From Sparassis latifolia (taxonomy: Eukaryota; Basidiomycota; Agaricomycetes; Polyporales; Sparassidaceae), in NCBI GenBank assembly GCA_018466975.1, contig CM031560.1, forward strand, positions 558,001 to 622,000: a stretch of 64,000 nt of DNA. Direction: 5' to 3'. How positions within the stretch are numbered: position 1 is the first letter of the stretch; each line of letters opens with the position of its first letter. A model generated the notes under the pieces. The model was not told the origin of the DNA. It searched no databases and saw only the letters and a program-made list of their open reading frames with translations. Both the position numbers and the translations under genes were made by a program. Positions 45,201 to 57,187 of this stretch are shown piece after piece.

Positions 45201-46994
45201 GGTGGTGGGGGCCTTCCAGGTGAGCACCAAGTCCACCTTATCGGGGTCCATGTGGATGCCATCGTCGTCCACAATACGACCGAGGATCTTCATTTCTGCA
45301 CATAAAAAATGCAGTTTTGTAGCACTGAGATAAAGCTTCTCACACTGCAAAATGTCAATGACAGTCCTGCAGTGATTGACGTGATCCTGCAGCCTATCTG
45401 AGTAGACAACGATATCATCCAGATACACATCCATGAAGACGGAAATGTAAGGTCCGAACAAGTGGTTCATGAGAGACTGGTAGGTTGCCACAGCATTGCA
45501 ATCTCCCTGTTGCAGGACCAAGCTGACCATGCTGCAATCAGGTGTGGCCATGGCAGTTCGATCCACATGGTCTGGTATGATGCGGATGTGCTCATAAGCA
45601 TCCTTCCCATCAATCAAGGTGCAATACGGCTTGCGCGCGATGCGGCGCAATATTGACGCCATATCCGGTAGTGGGGACGTGAGCTTGACAGAGTTCTCGT
45701 TCCGTGCGCGCAGGTCCACCGTGACGCGGAGCCAAGGTGGAACTCCCTTCACGCCTGTGCCTGCCTTTGTCAGCAAGAGCATAGGGCATGTGTTCCATGC
45801 GCTGGTCATCCTCCAGCGACCGGATTTAAGGTAAGCATCCCGCTTCTCAACCCATGCAAGGCGCAGAGCGTCCGGGCACTTGCTCGGACGCCACGGGTAA
45901 ACTTTATTGACATCTTTTAGCGGGACCGAGTGATTGATCTCGTGAAGTGGTGGGAGAGGTGCGTCACTCGCGTCTCTGCAGATGGGGTCGGCATAGTCAT
46001 GCAGAAATTTGCGCGCTGCCTCAATCGTTAGTGCAAAGACGGCCGCCGCGCGAGACTCGAGGACGTGCAGGCGCTTCCCCTCAAGTGCGAGCGCAAGAGG
46101 ACTCCCGACTTCAACCGACGTGGGATTCAACCCTACAGAAAGCTGATGTTGGAACCAGAAGGGCGTGCCGAGGATAACATCATAATTCAGTAAGTTGATA
46201 ATATCAAAATACCATGTCTCCCTGATTGACTGATAGGCTATCACAGCCGTACACCCAAGGTTAATCTTCGCGCGGGACCCCTGCACTGCAAGGTGGACAG
46301 GTAACGGCTTCTCAAGCTCGAACACCTTGACCCCAAGCTGATGCGCTAACTTTGCAGACATGAAATCAGCAAGAGATCCCGAGTCAAGCAACACGCGCGC
46401 GGGGTGCCCGTTGACATGCACGACCACGACGGCCAGCTCTGGGATGATGCAGTTGAAGTCGCGCGGTGAAGCAGCGTTGCGCTGTACTGCTGGCAACGAG
46501 GCTCCATCATTACGCGGGAGCTGCACAGCACTGAGCGTAACACCATCACCATCATCAACATCATCATCGTCATGAAAGAGTGTCGCGAGCTCGCCCTCCA
46601 GGTCTTCAAGCCCAAAGGTGGGTGCGAGCGCCCAGCGGACTCGACGTATGTATGCGCGCGCGATGTCGTAATGTGGGTGCATGAGGCCTTCATTGTCGAA
46701 ACGAGCGAAGATGCCCATGTAATGGTCAGTGACTTCCACGGCATCGTCATGCTGTGCACACTGAAATCTCACTGTCCCAGTGTCCCCTGCGCCAATGGCA
46801 TCCACTGGGATGGGCAAGTACTCATTCAGGATGCGGTCGAGCCAGAGGCGTGCCAAAGTGCGATGCATTATCACAGCAGTCGCACCCATTGGGTTCGGAG
46901 ACCACGCGAGTGCGATACTCCGGCTGTCGTGAGTACCATAGCGATATGTTAAATTCAGGATCACGTAGCAAGTGCAACGGGACCAGGACATCAT
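42006..46994 (-). pseudogene. Pol of Gypsy element 2 (protease, RT, RNase H, integrase, chromodomain)
   Basis: One frame from 46994 to 42006 with TGA at 44328, 44262, 43701 and 42948 only. Protease: ARVLLDSGSLADFMS. RT: LRVTVDLRARNENSV, FMDVYLDDIVVYS (catalytic DD). RNase H: PIWLVTDGSHGG and the tail VLADALS. Integrase: zinc-binding HAHSLLVHLG...CDTCMTC, core IGIDFVGPL, AIVSDRDVLF and YHPESDGSTERAN. The C-terminus has a GPY/F-like region, then VIDKIVGHAG...DCSWVPYGSISHL, a chromodomain that may steer insertion to marked chromatin. Three of the stops fit CGA to TGA, one TGG to TGA. The copy cannot make full pol without readthrough. Confidence 0.9.
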
Positions 46995-49900
46995 CTGCCG
47001 GCGACCACATCACACACCACTGAGTGGGTGATGTGCGATAAGCCACCGGTAATCTGATCTCGGGGCCGTTGTCAATATTAGCGGTGTGATCATTATTCGG
47101 GAGCCAGTGGTAAGCTAGTATGCCTCCCATCGAGTCAAGGATAACACTAATCCTATCTCCGTAGGTGTCTCCCATCTGTGTCTGCTCTGGCTCCAAGGGT
47201 GCCAGCGCACTTAAATCAGGTGGTACGAGGTGAGCAAAGTCATCGTCCTCTCGCGCCGCTCGACAGAAATAGTCGGACGGCTCATGGCGTGTGGAGTACC
47301 AGTCCGGCAACCGAGGCGAGGCAATGGTGCGCCGAACTGAAGGTATGCCTGACCGACTCAAGCTAGAGTCGCCAGGCTCGCTTGCGCTCTCATCGTCAGT
47401 CCCTGATCTGTTGCTGACACTCCCTTCATAGGCTGTATCATGGAGGTCTCCCCAACAAGTGGTGGGTGAATGTGCCATGGTTGAACAAGCCTGGCACTGG
47501 CATCCGAACTCAGTATCGAGGCGTGGTTCGCCATCACCAACACAGACCGCATGGAGATCAACGCCGCCCGCAGTGGACTGCGCGAGCTCATGCAGTTGTT
47601 CCGCAGCGTGGAAGTCTGGTGTGACATGGTAAGCCGCTATGCCGGGAGGCTTCCCTCGCTGGTTGGATTTGACACGGGCAGCATTTGGGCACTGGCGAGC
47701 AAAGTGTCCGGACTCCTTGCACAGGAAACATTTCCCTGCGGCGGTGAGGTCCGCTTTCTCTTTGTCCGACATACGGGGCCGACTGGCCTTGGGATCACGG
47801 TTGTCACTCCCGCCACGCGGGCTCGGTGTAGTATTTGTACCGGACTTTGTATTCGCACGATCATGATGATCACAGCGGTCGCCCCGTCTGAATGTATAGG
47901 GCTTGCCACTACCATGACGAGGTGGTGCGTCACGACGTGGTGCCACCGTGCCACTACCACCACTGCTACCTGTGGTTGGCTGGGCTGCCTTCTCAGGTTT
48001 AGCACCACGCCGCATGGCCGTGTTGCCAGCGTTTTCAGCGATCTCAATCACTTCAGCAGCCTCAACAACCTCCTCCCAAGAGGAGTGCATCGGAGACAGC
48101 ATGTGGTGCCACAATCCCTTCTGAATGTGGGCATTGAGACCGAACCACAGCTTATCAACCTGTTCCCGCTCGTTGGCAGTGCCGACCATCATGAACATGT
48201 TCTCGAGGTCATGAATATAGTCACGCACACTCCGTTCACCCTGGCTGTGCCGGAGTTGCTCGCGCATTTGGACGCGGAAATCCACGGGGAAGCAGTAGTT
48301 AAATAGTCCCTTGAATATTTTCTTAGCGGACCATTCTTTCGGTCTCTTCGAAACAGTAGTGACATAGAATTTGTATGCTGTCTTCGTGAGGAAGTGCGCA
48401 ACATTTGTTGCATGCTGCGACGGGCCTAAATTATAACCGTCGAGGTACTCAATCATTTCACGCATAAATTTGTAAAATGTCTGAATATCAGCAGAGCCAT
48501 CATATGCCACCGGCTCCTTAGATTTGAGTACGGGTACTCGCTTTTTCTTCGTAGAAGATCTCACCCGCGGATGATCACTATCATCCTCGCCGTCAGCTCG
48601 TCGCAGGCGCAACCGTCGCCCACGCGGGGTGATGTCATCATCGGAGGCAGTGTCTGAGCTCATAGAGTCAGGTTCTGAGGACGAAGAACTTGATGAGCCA
48701 TTGGGAGGCCCACCATCTGAACCCAACCCCATGTGCTCAAACGCCGCTCCGAGGTAGCTACCAGGCTCAATTTGAGCCACCGGCCTCATAATCGAGTACG
48801 CCTTGGGTATTTTTCCCTTCCGGCCCTCTGCATGCTTTTTCTTAGCAGCTGCAGGGCGCAGTTGATTGGCACTCTGCTGAGACGCGATAGCTTGTTCCAG
48901 CATAGTGAGCCGAGCGTGAAGCAGCTCCTTCTCGCGAAGAATGTCAGCGGGGGGGCGGTCGCCCCACAAGCCCGAGTCATTGGCTACGGGGGCATGCCGT
49001 CCTGGATCTGGGGACAGATCATATCGCGACCGAGGCTGGCGGATACTTGCCGCGGGAGAGGCCCATGCTGTCGAAGGAGCACGTCCTCCCCGGGCTACCT
49101 TACAGGCATGCCAGTATTCGAGCATTTCGTGCTGTTCCTCCAGGCTCATGCCTTCTTCGCGGAGGACTTCAGCAGGCACTCCTGATGCCCGCCCGCCGGA
49201 GTACATCTCGTACTCCCGGATCTGAGCCTCGGGATCCAGCTCTTCTGGCGGGATTCCACTACCGCCCCATTCACGGGGGTCAATGGTCTTGCCCTTGCGC
49301 GAGGATGGTCCTTCCTCGAGATCAGGATCGGTCTGGGTCGGACCCTCCCGGGCAGCTGGCATGCAATTTTCGAGGGCACGCTCATTTTCTCCAGGCGAGT
49401 TCGAGTGCCCGGGAACCGGTCCTTGCACTATACGCATCCGGTTCTCATACCGAGCAGGACCCCTGAATATACCCTAGGACGTCGTTTCTGCATCCGGACA
49501 AAAATTTCGAAGTTTTCAGCTGGACGCCGTATCCCATCCGGACAAAAACAGGACAAAAACGGTCGACCACCGTGCGGTTCATCCGGACATAAAATTCGAG
49601 GTCCCTCGGAGGCCATCTGACCGTCCGGACATTTTTCGGGCCTATAGTCGTATGTCGTAGCGGTTGGCTGGAGTGTGTACTGGAGATCTGCTGGTTTGTG
49701 TGAGCGTGTGTTTGAGTCCCAAGAAATGCACATCGGGGATATGTTTTATCTTTCCACTACTGAGAGCCTAGGTTCACCTTAAGCGGCAATGTTCAGTTTT
49801 GCATCAGCATCCAATCATTGAACTTCTCAGCTTCTCACTGTGATTGTTGGGCACAAGATTCCTTTTCTATATCGGAGGAAACAGAGTGAATTGAAGTAGA

Positions 49901-50778
49901 AGTACCCTAGTAGTAATCTACAGTACATGCATTCTACCACTACTGTGCCAACTGATGCTATCACCTGTTTCCTCTGTGCTATCCGGACAAAACAATCAGT
50001 TCTTATAGGCCATTTGTGCCATCCGGACAAAAATTTGAGGTTTTATAGGCCGTTTTCACCATCCGGACAAAAATTTGGGACTTGTAATGCCGTCTCCGTT
50101 GTCCGGACAATTTTTCGGAAAAGTCGCCATCGTCTCCGCATCCGGACAAAAAACTCCTAAAACCTGCTGAAAAAAGTCCGGACAAAAAATTGGAAAATCG
50201 ATGATTTTGGATACGACGTCTTAGGGTATATTCAGGGGTCCTTACCGAGCCCGGTCATCTGGACTCAGAGTTCCCTCAGCCGCAGCAAAAACACTTAACT
50301 GCTCACGGCTTGGCAGGCCCGATCCTCCCGCAAGTTGGCGGAGGCTTGAAGTCCAATCTGCAGAATCGAGGCTTCGAGGGCGGCGTCGTGGGCCAACGGT
50401 GATCCACGCTCCCTGTCCGTCGTCTGCATCAGGCTTGTCAGCTTTGCGGACGGTATCATCGGACGAGGAACTTTCGCTGCTAGCCAGGCTGGTAGGCGCC
50501 GCTAGCGAGCGAGATATATTTTCTGACTTCACAACAGAAGCCTCCTTCCCGGCGTTAGACACCGGCGAAGGGCTACGCGACGTTACTGCCTGGCTATAGG
50601 ACAGTCCAGGGATCACGGCGGAGGGGCTGGGTGCGCGCGAAGGCGTCCCGCTACCGCTGCGATCAAGCGCAACATCAGTGGTCTCGGCTTCCGGAGTGTT
50701 TTGGTACTCACCGGGAATGGAGTGCGCGGGCGACACAGGCCTGTCAGCGCGCGAACGGAGATTGTACCGGCGAGACAT
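46822..50778 (-). pseudogene. Gag of Gypsy element 2, split by a MITE
   Basis: The frame starts at 50778 (MSRRYNLRSRADRPVSP), is Ser/Pro-rich, and reaches the MITE at 50242. It resumes at 49455 in the same phase and runs to 46822: a coiled stretch, a capsid-like region (FYKFMREMIEYLDGYNLGPS, FKGLFNYCFPVDFRVQMREQ), and a CCHC knuckle (CFLCKESGHFARQC). Insert plus duplicated target is 795 bp, a multiple of three, so the phase is kept but the insert contains stops. Gag overlaps pol by about 170 nt with the same frame relation as in element 1. Its job is particle assembly and RNA binding. Confidence 0.85.
49456..50242. mobile_element. MITE (787 bp) inside gag of Gypsy element 2
   Basis: Inverted repeats of about 30 bp (AGGACCCCTGAATATACCCT..., one mismatch) end the element, flanked by the 8-bp repeat taccgagc (49448-49455, 50243-50250). 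It holds about ten copies of a tccggacaaaaattt-like motif, all on the plus strand, and no ORF. The AGGACCC terminus, 8-bp duplication and one-way subterminal repeats match the DDE element at 36842, so it is probably a non-autonomous member of that superfamily. Confidence 0.9.
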
Positions 50779-50932
50779 AGTTAAGGGATAATGTAGACTA
50801 GCAAGTGATAGAATATGCAGTAGGTCGTCGCCGACGTCGGAAGGTCGAGTTGATCAGACCCGAGGTGATCCAGACAGAGGCGAGCGAGAATAAAGTAGAG
50901 GAGTTTCGAAAAAGCCTAGTCTGTGAAAAATA

Positions 50933-51223
50933 TGTGACGTTGGCTACCAGGAATGGGAGGTCACGTCACACGGGAAGCGCACACACGAGTGTCACAGCGT
51001 TGAAGGCTGGGATTCGATTTACTAGTACGCTGCCTCTACTCTACGAACAGCGCGTTCTTTTATATGTCGAGAGGCCCCGGTAATGGAGGTCCCCAGACCG
51101 AGACGAAACGAGAGGAATTGAGGGGTGGTGAAAACAGGGTAAGGAAAAGAGAGGACGTGAACCGGTAAGTAGTAAGGCCATCTGACTAAGAACGCTGGGG
51201 AGACGCCAGTCCGTACCGTTACA
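50933..51223 (-). repeat. Right (5') LTR of Gypsy element 2
   Basis: 291 bp, followed by atgaa. Six CpG-transition differences from the left LTR, distributed over both copies. Confidence 0.95.
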
Positions 51224-51228
51224 ATGAA

Positions 51229-51429
51229 GATGCCCCTGGATGCGAAGAAAAACTGAAGAACAACAGTGCTCTGCGAGTGAAGTTTGTGGATCGTGCAGGA
51301 ACTGTCAAGGAGCGAGACTGGCACGAGGCGGCGGCTCGGAGGATGCGAATGACAGGCGGCACTGATGATCCGAACATCATATTGCACGGTAGGATGGAGC
51401 TCTACTTGAGGAGAAACCAGCAGAAGTAG
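51229..51429 (+). pseudogene. Old coding segment, part 3 (C-terminal end)
   Basis: An open frame reads DAPGCEEKLKNNSALRVKFV, DRAGTVKERDWHEAAARRMR, then DPNIILHGRMELYLRRNQQK and a stop. It joins in frame with 41117-41199 across the target duplication. Together the three parts give about 120 codons of charged, protein-like sequence with two TGA codons. The family is not recognised; it may be the end of an older transposon gene or a host gene. Confidence 0.5.
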
Positions 51430-53146
51430 TAGCAGGAGCCTTGACAAGATTCGGCAGTCCACGACAGGCTACGGAGATTTCCAGCTGAGCGGAGGGAGGC
51501 GAGGGAGGAAACATCGACTCTGGCAAGAGAGAGATGACATTTGTGCGCTCGTTCTCGGTGAACGAACTCCTCAGAAAGGTCGTGTCCAGGAAGTGCTATG
51601 ATATCTACGTTAAAAGGATGATAACCCGCGCTCGACCTCAGGCCTCAGGACTCGGATGGAACATTCCGCGACTCCCACCAACTTCCACGGTCTATTTCGG
51701 TCGTGGTACGATATCTCAGTAACACGAAAGGCAGTGTCGAGGCTGCGCTGAGATGAAGGACGGAAGAGGACCCGATGCCGTGTATTACTCCTCGTTTGGG
51801 GCTTGCAATGGCAGAGCAGGTGTCGAGGACATGCAGGCAAGACCGAGGACGGCCAGTGGACGTCGGCGAGCTGTTGAAGGCGCCCACAGACCGACGGCGA
51901 AGAGCACTAGTGGGCGCCAGCTTTGGAGGATCGTCGTTCCCGTGGAAGACGCCAAATGCGAACTGCGCACCATTCAACAAGCTTGAAATTGTACCGGTCG
52001 ACAACACCATTCCGCGAGAAATAAGCGGGAAAATAATGGAAGAGAAGAGTCTGTCTCTTCTGAGACGCAAGCACTGGCACTGTGTCGGTGGTGGAGAGAA
52101 CTATGCTGCTGGCGGCCTCCGGCCCCAGACGCGAATTTGCGCAGTCTGTTCGTGGCGCTGGCGACTGTCCACCGCCCACCGCGTACAGTATTTGGTTCAC
52201 TGAATAACCGATATTCTCTCTCGGGGACTGGCCTGCACGCGACCACTCCACTCCTTCGAAGTCCGTATTGCACCACCCTACTAGGGCGGCTGATAAGCAG
52301 CAAGAATCACTCACACACCTGGGAATACTTGTTCTAGCGTAGAGCTCCAGTGCACCCACTTCCGACTTTGTCTGCTTGCAAGCCGCGGCCCATCTGCGCA
52401 GTTTGGCATGCCCAATCTCCACTCAACGCCATCCATCAGATATCCATTGTGTGTAGTGTTATGCCATTGTGCTCCACCAGCCCTGGGAGTTCGAAGACGA
52501 TTCTAGGAACAAGGATGACAATGCGAGAGAAGTCATGCACAGGCCTACGAGTATGGCTGTAGCGGTCAATAACGATCACTGACGGTGGCTTATCGAACCC
52601 CAAGTCCGATTCGCAATATGATCAAGAACGGATGTTTTTTCTCAACGCACTCTCCAGCTGCTCAGCAACTCCAGTTCCCCACGCGTAGCTTGCTATACAA
52701 TGCCGAACATCAGCAGGACAGCCCTGTAAGTCCGCTGCATCCACTGGAACCACCAGAACGTCAGCTTTGCTAATCTTCAGGAGCACTTGGCCAATGTCCG
52801 GAGTGATGGCGATGTCAGACTTTGTGCTGCGCCATACAAAATACATATGCCGACTGGCAACTACGTCCGACAGCCGATAAGTAACTGCACAGGCGAGCAT
52901 TCGGATTCCATGTCACTGATCATGATTCGAATGGAAATTCCAAGCGTTGTATTCTGCCCAGGCCTCGTCGCATCGATACGAGACCACAGCTAGTGTGTTC
53001 TCTGAATGTGGGGCTGCGGAAGATATCCCGGGTCGCCCTTCCCTGCACAATGATACTGTAGCTCCCTCTTCTGATGACGTGCATCGCCACGCCCCGAATT
53101 CCCTCCCAGGCACCAGCGACCCATATTCAGCTCCACCTAGCCAGCT
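51430..53146. other. Region with no recognised gene
   Basis: Both strands have moderate overlapping frames (51645-52422) without any motif I know. No repeat partner in the window. The last part upstream of 53147 should hold the protease promoter. Confidence 0.4.
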
Positions 53147-53152
53147 TATAAA
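53147..53152 (+). promoter_or_regulatory. TATA box of the aspartic protease gene
   Basis: TATAAA within agcttataaagttcc, 54 bp before the start codon, followed by a CT-rich tract (ccccccttcctctcatcatt) typical of strongly expressed fungal genes. Confidence 0.6.
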
Positions 53153-53205
53153 GTTCCCTGTACGCCCCCCTTCCTCTCATCATTCCACTCACCTCTCGTA
53201 GCACA

Positions 53206-54737
53206 ATGTCAAACGTCCTCATCCGCACCCTCCCCTTCTCCTCCCGCTTCACCATCGGGAGCGGCAAGGAGCTCGTCGCCCGTGATTACGACCGCGCCCA
53301 GAAGCTCTTGCAGGGCCTCCACCCCCACGGCCCTGCCGCAGCACACGAGGCCCGCCGTCGCCGTGATCACCACCACCATCACAAGCACCAAGAGGGCGCC
53401 GTCCACGAGGCTCCCGGCTCTAGTGGCGGCGGTTCCGGCGCCGGTTCGACGACGGGCAGCACCACTAATAGCGGTAGTGGCGCCGGCGTGGACGTCACGG
53501 ACGCGAGCGTGAACTACAATGCCTCCGTCGGCGTCGGCTCCCCCGCAACGACGTACACGCTTCTCATCGACACCGGCAGCTCCAACACCTGGGTTGGCGC
53601 CGGCCAGAAGTATGTGCAGACGAGCACCAGCCAAAGCACGGGAGACTCTGTCAGCGTCAGTTATGGTTCCGGCTCGTTTTCCGGTACCGAGTGTATGTAT
53701 TCGTCTTCGTCTGTCCCACCCTTTATGAGCTGACCTGCGCGCACAGACGTCGACACCGTAACCATCTCCCCGAGCCTGGTCATCGCGCAGCAGAGCATCG
53801 GCGTCGCGTCCACCGCACAGGGCTTCTCGGGCGTCGATGGTATCCTCGGCATTGGCCCCGTCGACCTCACGAGCGGCACCGTCTCCAACACGGACACCGT
53901 GCCGACCGTCACGGACAACCTCTTCGCGCAGGGTACGATCACGGAAGATTCTATTGGCATCTCGTTCGAGCCCACTACCAGCGACGGCCAGAGCAACGGC
54001 GAGCTGACGTTCGGCGGGTCAGATAGCACCCGGTACGCCCACGCCTCCGAGTAGCATGTTCTGATGTGTGTCTTTCGGGAGCTGACGAGTGCCCTGCACA
54101 GGTACACGGGCACGATCACGTACACGCCGATTACTACGACGTCGCCAGCGTCCAATTACTGGGGTATCAACCAGGACGTCACGTACGGTCAGGGCGGCAC
54201 GACGCTCTTGTCCGGAGCCCCGGGCATCGTCGATACCGGCACAACCCTACTCATGCTCGCCTCGGACGCGTTCAACGCGTACCAGCAGGCGACCGGCGCC
54301 ACCATGGACAAGTGCGTCCCTCTTACCTCCTTACTTCTTTCTCACGCAGGTGTTTACTGACTGGTGCTCTAGCACGACGGGTCTGCTGACGATCACGCAG
54401 GAGCAGTACGCGAACCTGCAGTCACTCTTCTTCACGGTCGGCGGTACGACGTTCGAGTTGACGGCCAACGCACAGATCTGGCCGCGCTCGCTCAACACCA
54501 CGCTCGGCGGGAACGCGGACCAGATCTACCTTGTCGCCAGCAGCACCGGCACTGCCAGCGGGTCCGGACTCGACTTTATTAGTGCGTGCTCTTTTCATGA
54601 GGGTACGCTGTGTGACTGACTGACGGGGTGGCGCAGATGGATTTGCATTCCTCCAGCGCTTCTATAGCGTGTTCGACACGGGCAACTCTCAGGTGGGCCT
54701 TGCGACCACGCCGTACACGGATGCCACCACCAACTGA
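53206..54737 (+). CDS. Pepsin-like aspartic protease (polyporopepsin type), complete
   Basis: Five exons (53206-53692, 53747-54032, 54102-54311, 54373-54581, 54637-54737) give 430 residues. A propeptide-like region (KELVARDYDRAQKLLQGLHP) is followed by a His/Arg-rich segment (RRRRDHHHHHKH) and a Gly/Ser linker, then the A1 fold. The first active site is LLIDTGSSNTWVG, the flap VSYGSGSFSG, and the second active site PGIVDTGTTLLML; the end is FYSVFDTGNSQVGLATTPYT. Family members cleave proteins at acidic pH. No N-terminal hydrophobic signal peptide is visible, so this may be an intracellular isoform or the start may lie in an unseen exon. All splice sites are GT-AG and frame-true. Confidence 0.9.
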
Positions 54738-55835
54738 GGGCCCCCTCTACGTGGCGTGCGAGTGCACGGACTGGGTGGACGGACTGGATGGACTTCTTGT
54801 AACGGACTTCTTGTATGAATGACGATCCTGCAAAGTGTACATACAGTGTTCATGCAGTTCGGATGTACGAGCCAAGTAGTATACCACGTTATGAAGACTC
54901 AGTTGGAGCCTTCGATATTTGGTTGCTGACGGGACTACTGAAAGATGCTAGAAAGCTGAGGGTTTGAAAATTGGGAAGGCGATCACGCTTTTGAAATTTG
55001 ATCAACGACGATCCTAACAAAATATGACAGCGTCTGTCGGAACTTCGACATCGGAGGGCGCCAAGTTGCACACTTTCGACTCGGAAGTGAAAGACGAACT
55101 CTGTAAGCTCCAAGTGCACCATATTATCTAGTGTTGCCCGTAGCATTGGTTTGGAACCTGGACCAGAATATTCCCGTAGACCTCGCGCCCCGACGTTGAC
55201 GTGTAGAATTTCGTCAGACGCTCACAAGCGCTGGCAATCCGCGAACCTCAAGATGGATCTCGGGAGATGTGGCGCCTCCCCGATCAGTAAGCTCTTCAGC
55301 AGAGAGTAAACATCATGCGAGCCCCACATGGATGAGTGTAACAGAAACCCCTCCGGAAAATAACCGACTTGCTTTCCCTCGAAACTGCTGCAGAGAAAAG
55401 ACAGAATTCCTCCGATCCGGTGGGCGTCAGTCAATCACTATGATAAATACTAGGCGTTCCTGAGGTTGCTCATCGCGTCGCAGCGCGGACCGTTGGTCGT
55501 TGGAGACGACGACGAACGCCCTGGAAATCCCGCGGGCCGAACCTTCTTGCCAACCTTCATATTTTTCTTCTGTGTAGGTCTTTAAGCCAATGCATGCGCT
55601 TGACGCAAAGCTTATTCACATTACTGTCGTTACGACGGTAGTGCTGACATGAGGCACCCGTTACACAGACAGCATCGGACACACGACTGGCGCGAAATTG
55701 TCATTAGTGAATTGTGTAAACTGGCAAACCGACATTCGAATAGACTAATCCGCCCCGTAATAAGTACATGAACGGGACAGGTTTAGCATGCCGTCACTTC
55801 CCCCGTTACGCGTCCGAATTTGTCGCAGAGGAATC
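54738..55835. other. Intergenic, protease to aquaporin
   Basis: The genes converge here. Short frames only; no repeat or RNA gene recognised. Confidence 0.45.
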
Positions 55836-57187
55836 TTAGACTTTGCCCATCTCGGCGTCCTCCTTGGACTCCATCATACCATCAAGCGAAGCAAAGGCCA
55901 ACGCACCTCCACTGCGGATGCGTTCTTCATGGGCCTTGTTGGCAGTGATGATGTCGCAGTGCTCATCGGAGATTGCTAGAAAAAATGCCGAATTGAGGCA
56001 ACCTGCGGTCAACGTGACAGATATGAGTTAACGCACTGCGGCTATGGTCGCCAAGCACGAATTCGTAGAAGAGGCCGCCCGCGATTGTCGCTGGGATGTT
56101 CGTCAGCGCTGCAATGGCGGCATAATGCCCGCCGCCAGCCTTCATCCCCCAGATGCTGAGTGCGGCAATACGCCCACCGATATCGCGCGCCGAGTTTGCA
56201 GATAAACCAACCCCTGCGAAGCCCCAGATCATGATACCGCTGAGAGAGCAGAATGAATAGATACTTTTTAGGAGAAGCACGACGACCTACTATGAGAGAC
56301 CAATCATCCATGGCATCACCGCGGGTGGGCAAAACCGGTTCGTGGGATCGAAGCCAGCCACGATAACGATCGCAATGAAGAAGTCGCAGACAAATTCGTT
56401 GAGGAAGATGTACCCCAGGTTGGCTGTAGGGTTGGCGTAGAGAGCAAGGATCCCGGCGGGACCTTGCGGGGTGAACATGACGGCGTCGTACTCCCCCTTC
56501 GCTTTGAGGCCAGCAACGACCGGCTGATCAAACGAAATGGCTTTCAGTGGGGGAATAACCAGCAAATGCGAGTTGACGCACTGAAATGAGATTGTGGTAC
56601 TGCAAATAAATGAGTAGACACGCGATGTACGATCCAAGAATCTGTGCTACGATCAGCATGAAGCCCCGTTGGACGCTGCATTTTCTCATGAGTATAGAGT
56701 AGATCGTAAAGGCCGGATTGAGATGGCCGCGAGACGTAGGCTTTAAAGGCGAATGAGCAGTAACAGCGAAAGAATGTCACGTTGTACAGACCAGACATAT
56801 TATAAGTGCCATCGCGACACCGACCGAATATCCCATACCGATCTGGAAACCACCTGCGATGCAGAAATAAGATCAACTAACGTCGCTGAGATACAACATA
56901 GACGCCACATACTGCCGAGGTTCGTTATTTGGAGGGTATTGCCCATGAGCCACGCAGCTGTGGCTCCCACCCCAGGATAGGTATACATGAATGTTCCGGT
57001 CTAAGATGCTTTTGAATCAGCCCTCATTCAGACTCGAGAGCGAAGAGAACGAGCGCACAGCTTCAGCGATGAATTGGACTATCAGAGATGCCTGGCTATG
57101 TTTCCGCCTCTCCCAAAGGCTCAGAACCTTGGGAGGGGGCTCCACATCGGACAAGTAAACCACGGGCTTTGTCTGCTCGAGCGACAT
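55836..57187 (-). CDS. Aquaporin (MIP family), complete
   Basis: Seven exons in minus order (57059-57187, 56913-57000, 56792-56853, 56582-56740, 56291-56523, 56037-56239, 55836-55975) give 337 residues with all joins in frame. Six membrane segments are visible. The first pore motif is GHLNPAFTIYS (NPA); the second is GLSANSARD (NSA instead of NPA), as in several fungal aquaporins. AALTNIPATIAGGLFYEF is the last membrane helix. The protein should form a tetrameric channel for water or small solutes in the plasma membrane; selectivity is not readable. The C-terminus is acidic and soluble. Met at 57187 is chosen; an in-frame Met at 57250 would add 21 residues. Confidence 0.88.

Larger units (their letters stand above)
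41200..51223 (-). mobile_element. Ty3/Gypsy retrotransposon 2 with chromodomain, interrupted and mutated
   Basis: About 10.0 kb including a nested 787-bp MITE. The 291-bp LTRs (41200-41490, 50933-51223) differ at six sites, all CpG transitions, and are flanked by atgaa (41195-41199, 51224-51228). Minus-strand order: gag with a zinc knuckle, protease, RT, RNase H, integrase, chromodomain, then an extra 3' frame. Pol is closed by four TGA codons in one otherwise open frame. Confidence 0.95.

Noticed and set aside
50900..50935. tRNA primer-binding site of Gypsy element 2
   Set aside because: Sequence inside the 5' LTR (TATTTTTCACAGACTAGGC on the minus strand) has no TGG start, so no tRNA can be named.
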